From positions 1 to 8,538 of the forward strand of contig JAFSOM010000492.1 in NCBI GenBank assembly GCA_017447005.1: a stretch of DNA of 8,538 bases, read 5' to 3'. Both the position numbers and the translations under genes were made by a program. The DNA comes from Oscillibacter sp. GTDB lineage: Bacteria > Bacillota > Clostridia > Oscillospirales > Oscillospiraceae. Shown one piece after another: positions 4,590 to 8,538 of the stretch; position 1 is the first letter of the stretch; each line of letters opens with the position of its first letter. The notes below the pieces were generated by a model, which made no database searches, was not told the origin of the DNA, and was given only the letters and a program-made list of their open reading frames with translations.

Positions 4590-4825
4590 ATGAGCGCGCC
4601 CCAGCTTTTTGTCATAGAGCCATCTCTGGAATCTGTCAAACTTCAGGAACGGACAGAACAGCTCTATGAGTGTGCGCCAAGATTGTCGCCGCGTGGGAGA
4701 ATGCCGGATACACGGGGGAACCTCTCGTGGAGCTGGCGCGGGCCTTGAACGGCGTAGCTATCTATTCGCGGCTGGTTCAGGAAAATCAGCGCGCGGCGGA
4801 CAAAAGCAAGAAGGTGAGAACATGA
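4590..4825 (+). pseudogene. Small early gene with an apparent -1 frameshift
   Basis: Reading from the ATG at 4590 (GGAGG at 4578-4582) gives a normal-looking start, MSAPQLFVIEPSLESVKLQE through TEQLYECA. The frame then degrades into Arg/Pro/Trp-rich sequence and stops at 4746-4748 (52 residues). From 4679 the -1 frame continues in helical, GC-normal sequence: KIVAAWENAGYTGEPLVELA and on to DKSKKVRT. It ends with a TGA at 4823-4825 that overlaps the next gene's ATG as ATGA. The two halves together make a plausible protein of about 77 residues. One missing base in GCGCCAAG (4674-4681), perhaps from an AAA run, explains it. No slippery heptamer is evident, so a mutation or sequencing error is more likely than programmed frameshifting. 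Product unknown. Confidence 0.65.
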
Positions 4826-5250
4826 AAAAAGAGCGCTGGGAAATCCGTGAAATTGAACGGATTCCCCGTCTTTTGGACGCGCCTGTCTGGGAAGTCCGCG
4901 AAGAGACGCGGGTTATCTATCGCGTGGACGCGTCTCCTGACGATTCTATGGACGCTATTATGACTATGTGTTCCCTGTACGCGGAGGAGTACAAAGCCAA
5001 GAATCCGAAAGCGCGTATCCGGATTTTTCGGAACAATGAGCCTGTCCCTGACAGCATGGAGTCCGCAAAAGCGGAGACAGCGGAAACGGCTGAAAGCGGC
5101 CTGCTGGAAAAATTACGGGCTTACAGCGTGAGGGAACTGGTCACGGCGTTGCGGGCACGTGAGGGCGTGGAAGTTTACGCGCTGGCTCCTCATGCCTTGA
5201 AAAGTATGCCTGAGAGTAGCCCGTCAATCATGCTGTTCGTGGAGGAGTAA
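4822..5250 (+). CDS. Early phage protein, 142 residues, unknown
   Basis: The start at 4822 is chosen because AAGGTGA lies just upstream and the ATG overlaps the preceding TGA. The frame stays open to 4666, but that extension merely shadows the frameshifted gene and is Arg/Gly-rich. The N-terminal part (1-75) alternates strands and helices (WEIREIERIPRLLDAPVWEV, then RVIYRVDASP and ARIRIFRNNEPV). An Ala/Glu-rich linker (80-92) leads to a C-terminal module: SGLLEKLRAYSVRELVTALR, then GVEVYALAPHA and PSIMLFVEE. No family is recognised and no catalytic motif is seen. It is probably a cytoplasmic accessory protein. Confidence 0.75.
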   Translation: MKKERWEIREIERIPRLLDAPVWEVREETRVIYRVDASPDDSMDAIMTMCSLYAEEYKAKNPKARIRIFRNNEPVPDSMESAKAETAETAESGLLEKLRAYSVRELVTALRAREGVEVYALAPHALKSMPESSPSIMLFVEE

Positions 5251-5263
5251 CAGAAACTGATAC

Positions 5264-5269
5264 GGGAGG
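5264..5269 (+). promoter_or_regulatory. Shine-Dalgarno site favouring the later ATG
   Basis: GGGAGG lies 2 nt from the ATG at 5272 but 8 nt from the ATG at 5278, so the shorter form of the membrane protein is more likely. Confidence 0.6.
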
Positions 5270-5277
5270 ACATGACA

Positions 5278-5541
5278 ATGACGAATCTATGGCATGACAT
5301 TATGTACTGCGTGGGCGTGTTCGTGACGTGCAACGTCGGCGGCGCGGCCCTGTGCGTGGCGATTGACGGCGCGTCCGCTCTGATAAAGCGTCACGCAGTC
5401 ACGGCGGGCGCGTCCGATAAGGGGAACGCCGCCGAACAGGACGCCGACCGCGAATGGAACTCCCAGAGTTTCGAGGACATCCAGCGTGAAATCGGACGCG
5501 CCGACGCTATGCGGGAAACCGAGAAGGGAGCGGACACGTGA
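5278..5541 (+). CDS. Small single-pass membrane protein, unknown
   Basis: 87 residues from the ATG at 5278 (89 from the ATG at 5272). Residues about 8-35 form one hydrophobic segment (IMYCVGVFVTCNVGGAALCV) with Cys and Gly residues. A basic stretch and a hydrophilic, acidic tail follow (about 45-87, with QSFEDIQREIGRADAMRETE likely helical). The tail should be cytoplasmic if the positive-inside rule holds for the KRH after the helix. Small membrane proteins of this type are common in early phage operons, and their role is usually unknown. It is the last gene before the strong hairpin at 5569-5596. Confidence 0.65.
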   Translation: MTNLWHDIMYCVGVFVTCNVGGAALCVAIDGASALIKRHAVTAGASDKGNAAEQDADREWNSQSFEDIQREIGRADAMRETEKGADT

Positions 5542-5716
5542 CGGGACGCGTCGCCGGACATAAGAAATCCCCTGACGGATGGCAGTCCGTCAGGGGGAAC
5601 GCTCAATGAAACTGAACGCTAACGCTTCTTTAAGTATAGCGTATGGGAGCCGGAAAGTCAAGCGAATTTCCAGACTTTCACGCGACCATTGACGATACGG
5701 AAAGGAAAGGGAATCC
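5542..5716 (+). other. Non-coding gap before the replication initiator
   Basis: 175 nt holding the 11-bp hairpin (5569-5596), GAACGCT repeats at 5597-5603 and 5614-5620 with a shorter AACGCT at 5621-5626, and a 28-codon frame (5606-5692) with poor support. No convincing promoter is seen: TATAGC at 5635-5640 lacks a matching -35. Confidence 0.5.
5569..5596 (+). other. Strong 11-bp hairpin between early genes
   Basis: CCCCTGACGGA (5569-5579), loop TGGCAG, TCCGTCAGGGG (5586-5596), perfectly paired. On the + strand no U-tract follows (GAACGC). On the minus strand ATTTCTTA follows, which is weakly terminator-like. It could be an attenuator, an RNA-stabilising 3' end, an RNase processing site, or a leftward terminator. 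Confidence 0.6.
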
Positions 5717-6649
5717 ATGGAACGCCGCTTCAAAGACGGCGTTGACTACTGGAATATCGACGTGGATTTCTTTGAGAACAAGAAGGTGCGCCTGATTCTG
5801 GCTTCGTTCGGAGCCAAAGGCGTGTTCATCCTGATTATGATTCTCAACGAAATCTATCGAACGTGCGGGTATTACAAAAAGTGGGATAACGACGACTGCC
5901 TTCTGATGTCCATCAAAACGGGTACGGACGGCGGGTGCAGTCCCACGCTTATCAGTGAGGTCGTGAAGGAGGCGCTCAAACGTTCCTTTTTTGACAAAGG
6001 GGTATTTGCGCGGTTCGGAGTATTGACCTCCCCGGAGATACAGCGGCGTTTTCTGCGCATCGTGGGCAACAGCCGCGACTATATCCCCATGATTCAAGAG
6101 TATTTTCTGTTAAATACGTCCAGCCGCAGGGACGTGACAGGGGCTACTCTTGGTAAGCTCGCCTTTTTTTCGATTGACAGTAAGGGAAACGCCGAAAACC
6201 TTAAAGGTAACGGGCAAAACCTTAAAGGTTCGGACAAAGAACAGAACACGAAAGAACAGGAAAGCATAGAACAGCACAGCGGAGAAGAGAACGCGAATGC
6301 GCGTCCTCCTCGTGACGTGGAAGCGGATTTCAAACGCTTCTGGAACGCGTACCCCAAGAAGATGAACAAACAGGACGCTTTTAAGGCGTTCAAGGGAGTG
6401 AAAGTCCCTGTTGAAACGCTGTGCGCCGCGCTGGAACGGCAGAAGCAGTCGCGGCAGTGGCGCGAGGACGGCGGGAAATACATTCCGTACCCCGCCACAT
6501 GGCTCCGCAAGGGCGGATGGGAAAACGAACCGGAGAGGGGCTACAACAATGGAAATTATGGAAACGCTGGGAATGCGTCTCCCGGAGAGATTCCGCCAGA
6601 AAATCGCTGGAATCTCAAACCGCTTGACCTTGACGGACAGGGAGGTTAA
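5717..6649 (+). CDS. Phage replication initiator, Lin1244/Lin1753-type N-terminal domain
   Basis: 310 residues. Residues about 6-125 match the Lin1244/Lin1753-like (DUF4373) winged-helix domain: YWNIDVDFFENKKVRLILAS, then GVFILIMILNEIYR and an FFDKGVFARFGVLTS segment. Residues 155-200 are a polar, repeat-bearing linker. Residues 203-270 form the usual C-terminal module of these initiators (FKRFWNAYPKKMNKQDAFKA through KYIPYPATWLRKGGWENE), which probably contacts the helicase loader. The role is binding the phage origin and recruiting the loader encoded next. AAGGAAAGGGA precedes the start. The linker DNA (6195-6229) carries two repeats that may be the origin itself. The C-terminal end overlaps the loader gene by 101 nt. 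Confidence 0.85.
   Translation: MERRFKDGVDYWNIDVDFFENKKVRLILASFGAKGVFILIMILNEIYRTCGYYKKWDNDDCLLMSIKTGTDGGCSPTLISEVVKEALKRSFFDKGVFARFGVLTSPEIQRRFLRIVGNSRDYIPMIQEYFLLNTSSRRDVTGATLGKLAFFSIDSKGNAENLKGNGQNLKGSDKEQNTKEQESIEQHSGEENANARPPRDVEADFKRFWNAYPKKMNKQDAFKAFKGVKVPVETLCAALERQKQSRQWREDGGKYIPYPATWLRKGGWENEPERGYNNGNYGNAGNASPGEIPPENRWNLKPLDLDGQGG
6195..6229. repeat. Two 21-bp-spaced palindromic repeats, candidate origin iterons
   Basis: AAAACCTTAAAGGT occurs at 6195-6208 and 6216-6229, 21 bp apart (two helical turns). Each contains the palindrome ACCTT-A-AAGGT. They lie in the part of the initiator gene that encodes the disordered linker, where phage initiators often bind their own origin. At protein level they encode a repeated NLKG. 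Confidence 0.5.
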
Positions 6650-7379
6650 GCAGCGCAGAGTGGAAATCTTCAACGCGCAGCCGGGTACGTTGGATGACGG
6701 CTACGACTGCCCGCTTTGCCTGAATCGCGGAGACAGCATGATTCTGACCGATGACGGCGAGATTCGCTGCGCGCCGTGTCCCTGTATGGCAAAGCGCAAA
6801 AGTATCCGGTATATCCAGCGGAGCGGCCTGTCCGAACTGCTGACCCGCTACACGCTGGATTCCTGGAAATGCCGGGAGCCGTGGCAAAAGAATCTGCTGG
6901 AAACGGCTTTGCGCTACGCCCGGAATCCGGAGGGATGGATGTATCTGGCGGGCAGGCCGGGAACGGGCAAGACGCATATTTGTACCGCCGTGTGCGGCCT
7001 TCTGATGGATAAGGGACTGGAAACGCGCTACATGCTCTGGCGTGATGTTTCCGTGAAAGCGAAAGCCCTTGTGAACGATTACGACCGATACGAGGAACTG
7101 TTACAGCCGCTCATTGAATCGCCCGTGCTCTACATTGACGATTTTTTTAAAGCCGGAAAAGGTAAGGAGCCGACCGAAGCGGACGTGAGCTTTGCGTTCC
7201 AGCTTTTGAACAACCGCTACAACGACAGCCGGAAGCTGACGCTGATTTCCTCGGAACTGCCTTTGGAAACGGTGCTGGACATTGATGAATCCGTAGGGTC
7301 AAGAATCTATCAGCGGACTGAGGGACGCTATATGAATCTGACGCATTACGCGAACTGGAGATTGGGGGACATGACATGA
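6549..7379 (+). CDS. DnaC-like AAA+ replicative helicase loader
   Basis: 276 residues. A Cys cluster (Cys54, 57, 74, 77, 79: DCPLCLNRG ... IRCAPCPCM) forms the N-terminal zinc-binding module usual in phage DnaC-like loaders. The ATPase core follows: Walker A GRPGTGKTH (135-143), Walker B VLYIDDFF (193-200), a sensor-like TLISSELP (231-238) and a putative arginine finger in GSRIYQR (Arg252). It should load the host or phage DnaB-type helicase at the origin bound by the upstream initiator. GGAGAGGGG precedes the ATG at 6549; an upstream frame to 6411 is only a shadow of the initiator, and ATGs at 6558 and 6573 are alternatives. The gene overlaps the initiator by 101 nt and ends in an ATGA overlap with the next gene. 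Confidence 0.9.
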   Translation: MEIMETLGMRLPERFRQKIAGISNRLTLTDREVKQRRVEIFNAQPGTLDDGYDCPLCLNRGDSMILTDDGEIRCAPCPCMAKRKSIRYIQRSGLSELLTRYTLDSWKCREPWQKNLLETALRYARNPEGWMYLAGRPGTGKTHICTAVCGLLMDKGLETRYMLWRDVSVKAKALVNDYDRYEELLQPLIESPVLYIDDFFKAGKGKEPTEADVSFAFQLLNNRYNDSRKLTLISSELPLETVLDIDESVGSRIYQRTEGRYMNLTHYANWRLGDMT

Positions 7380-7666
7380 TTGACATTAGCATCGGCGACC
7401 ATGGGGAGCTTTACAAGGTCTACGCGACCGGACAGGCGGAGCCTGTGGCCTTGCAGTTGGCTACCGCGATTTGCGTGGTGTACGCCGACTTGAAGCGAAA
7501 TTTGCCGCCCGAAGAAGCGGAAGCGTTCAAGGGAGTGATTCAGCGCTGTACGGCTGATAACGCCCCGCTCTGGAACGACCCGGAAATGCAAAACCACGTC
7601 GGGGACGGTTCGTTTATCGCTTTCCTGCCCAACGGAAAGTACGCGGAACCGGAGGACGCGGGATGA
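7376..7666 (+). CDS. Small early protein, tandem paralogue copy 1
   Basis: 96 residues; starts within the ATGA overlap with the loader stop, so it is translationally coupled. The N-terminal segment (MIDISIGDHGELYKVYATGQ) is beta-like. A helical core follows (ALQLATAICVVYADLKRNLP and EAEAFKGVIQR). The next gene is clearly related over the first 66 or so residues. The C-terminal tails differ (here a DGSFIAFLPNG section). No family is recognised and no catalytic motif is visible. A small partner of the replication proteins is possible from its position. Confidence 0.8.
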   Translation: MIDISIGDHGELYKVYATGQAEPVALQLATAICVVYADLKRNLPPEEAEAFKGVIQRCTADNAPLWNDPEMQNHVGDGSFIAFLPNGKYAEPEDAG

Positions 7667-7977
7667 TTAACATCCAAATCGGCGACCGCGGGGAGATTCT
7701 CAACGTAAGCGCGGAAGGGAATACGGCGGCGTTGGCGGCGCAGTGCGCCACCGCGCTGTCGGTTGTGTACGCCGCTTTGCGTCACGCCCTTCCCTTTGAA
7801 AGCGAAGTGTTCAAAACCGCGTTTCAACGGATTGCGGCGGACGACCGTTCCGCTCTTTGGGACGCGGAGGAAATAGGAAATCAGACCGAAGGATTCCTAA
7901 TCGCCGAGGCGACAATCGCGGGAAACGTCGTCACGCTGCACAGTCACCGGAAGCGCGTGGAATCGAAAGAATACTAA
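7663..7977 (+). CDS. Small early protein, tandem paralogue copy 2
   Basis: 104 residues; overlaps copy 1 as ATGA. Aligned by eye with copy 1, about 33 of 66 positions match, including the start (IGDxGE), the ATA-xx-VVYA helix, the LPxE turn, the FK-xxx-QR helix and the ADxxxxLW end. After that the two diverge; this copy ends in a basic segment (TLHSHRKRVESKEY). The pattern indicates an old tandem duplication inside the operon, with both copies kept intact. Function unknown. Confidence 0.8.
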   Translation: MINIQIGDRGEILNVSAEGNTAALAAQCATALSVVYAALRHALPFESEVFKTAFQRIAADDRSALWDAEEIGNQTEGFLIAEATIAGNVVTLHSHRKRVESKEY

Positions 7978-7988
7978 GGAGGTACGAT

Positions 7989-8538
7989 ATGGAACAGGGA
8001 CTTGTCAAAAAGAGTGACCGGACGCCGGAAATCGTAGCGGCGGAAATCCGGACGTTCACCGCCAGTATGCTCAACAATGTCATTGAAATCGGGCGGCGGA
8101 TGTGCGAGGTCAAAGAAATGCTCCCGCAGGGCGAATTTGACGCGTGGGTCAAGGAGAACACGGGCTACGGTCGTTCCACGGCGTACAACTTTATGAAGCT
8201 GTACGCGGAGTACGGCGACCAGCAGGGGAGCCTGTTCGGAGCGTCGCTGACTGTCCAAACGTTTGGACGGCTACCCTACACAAAAGCGCTGGCGTTGCTC
8301 GAAATTCCGTCAGAAGAGCGGGAATCCTTCGTTCAAAGTAACAACGTGCAGGAGATGAGTACCCGCGAACTGCAGGACGCCATCCGGGAGCGTGACGCGG
8401 CGCGGCTGGACGCGCAGTCCGCCAGAGCGGACGCGGAAGCGGCGGAGGAAGCCCGTCAGACGATGGAGAAGCAGGTTGATTTCCAGCGGCGTCAGAAAGA
8501 GGCGGCGGAGGAACGCGCCGAAGAAGCGGAGCACAAAC
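7989..8538 (+). CDS. DUF3102-family phage protein (3' end outside window)
   Basis: At least 183 residues, open to the window edge. AAGGAGGT lies 5 nt before the ATG at 7989. Residues about 12-120 match the DUF3102 pattern: EIRTFTASMLNNVIEIGRRM, then VKEMLPQGEFDAWVKENTGY and STAYNFMKLYAEYG, followed by LPYTKALALLEIPSEERESF. From about residue 123 a highly charged Ala/Glu/Arg-rich region begins (STRELQDAIRERDAARLDAQ and onward), a predicted long coiled coil. DUF3102 proteins are frequent in Bacillota phages and plasmids and have no firmly known role; a DNA-related or scaffolding function is suspected. A 16-bp palindrome lies inside the gene at 8253-8268. Confidence 0.85.
   Translation, partial: MEQGLVKKSDRTPEIVAAEIRTFTASMLNNVIEIGRRMCEVKEMLPQGEFDAWVKENTGYGRSTAYNFMKLYAEYGDQQGSLFGASLTVQTFGRLPYTKALALLEIPSEERESFVQSNNVQEMSTRELQDAIRERDAARLDAQSARADAEAAEEARQTMEKQVDFQRRQKEAAEERAEEAEHK
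8253..8268. repeat. 16-bp perfect palindrome inside the DUF3102 gene
   Basis: GTCCAAACGTTTGGAC is fully self-complementary with no loop, so it is better suited to a dimeric DNA-binding protein than to an RNA hairpin. It lies in frame within the DUF3102 coding region (encoding VQTFGR). No second copy is seen in the window. Confidence 0.5.

Larger units (their letters stand above)
1..8538. mobile_element. Temperate phage / prophage lysogeny and early replication region (partial)
   Basis: The whole window reads as one phage segment. Two leftward regulator genes face a rightward run of tightly packed early genes, several joined by ATGA stop/start overlaps. The replication initiator plus DnaC-like loader pair, the Rha-like protein and the DUF3102 protein are typical phage early functions. 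No integrase, attachment site, structural gene or host housekeeping gene is visible, so neither end of the element is inside the window. A plasmid-like or defective element cannot be ruled out. Confidence 0.85.

Noticed and set aside
4666..4821. N-terminal extension of the 142-residue protein
   Set aside because: This stretch shadows the frameshifted gene; the ATG at 4822 has a ribosome site and an ATGA overlap, and the extension is Arg/Gly-rich.
5606..5692. A 28-codon frame after the strong hairpin
   Set aside because: Only a weak AGGGGGA upstream, formed by the hairpin's own arm, and no recognisable product.
6411..6548. N-terminal extension of the helicase loader
   Set aside because: It lies out of frame within the conserved C-terminal module of the initiator; the ATG at 6549 has the ribosome site.
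1..8538. tRNA, rRNA, CRISPR arrays and insertion sequences
   Set aside because: No cloverleaf, regularly spaced repeat array, transposase or terminal inverted repeats could be found on either strand.

Overview
The window is the lysogeny and early region of a temperate phage or prophage. Two leftward repressor-type regulators face a rightward early operon made of small phage genes, a Rha/ORF6C-like candidate antirepressor, a replication initiator, a DnaC-type helicase loader and a DUF3102 protein. The host is probably a member of the Bacillota, most likely a gut-type Clostridia or Negativicutes. Reasons: strong AGGAGG Shine-Dalgarno sites, textbook sigma-A promoters with 17-bp spacers, the Lin1244/Lin1753-type initiator paired with a DnaC-like loader, and the NEQWL/GEGEMF signature of the second repressor. 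Species cannot be assigned from the sequence alone.

Layout. Positions 1-166 are non-coding and hold one hairpin. The leftward gene 167-1102 encodes an S24-type (LexA/CI-fold) repressor. Positions 1103-1297 contain two back-to-back sigma-A promoters: one drives that repressor, the other points right, against the next two genes. Genes 1298-1810 (signal peptide, Cys/His motif, one membrane helix) and 1848-2402 (a second XRE-type regulator) are also leftward. A second back-to-back promoter pair lies at 2432-2518, with several copies of a TTCCT-based operator-like repeat. The rightward early operon then begins after a long AT-rich leader: a 58-residue protein, an 88-residue protein, the Rha-like protein, a hairpin-rich interval (3971-4232), a probable DNA-binding protein, a gene with an apparent frameshift, two unrecognised small proteins (one membrane-anchored), a strong hairpin, the replication initiator with two 21-bp-spaced repeats inside it, the helicase loader, two tandem paralogues, and a DUF3102 protein that runs off the right edge.

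How it may work (inference). In the lysogen one or both repressors would silence the rightward promoter at 2490-2518. On induction the early operon would make the Rha-like antirepressor candidate and then the initiator and loader that start replication. The S24-type repressor appears to lack the catalytic lysine and the usual Ala-Gly or Ala-Cys cleavage site, so SOS self-cleavage is doubtful and an antirepressor route would fit. The membrane protein next to the second repressor would be made in the lysogen, which suits a lysogenic-conversion or superinfection-exclusion role.

The most unusual feature is that two complete repressor/divergent-promoter switches are stacked. It looks as if an AT-richer module (about 1298-2520) was inserted between the S24 repressor's own rightward promoter and the genes that promoter once drove.
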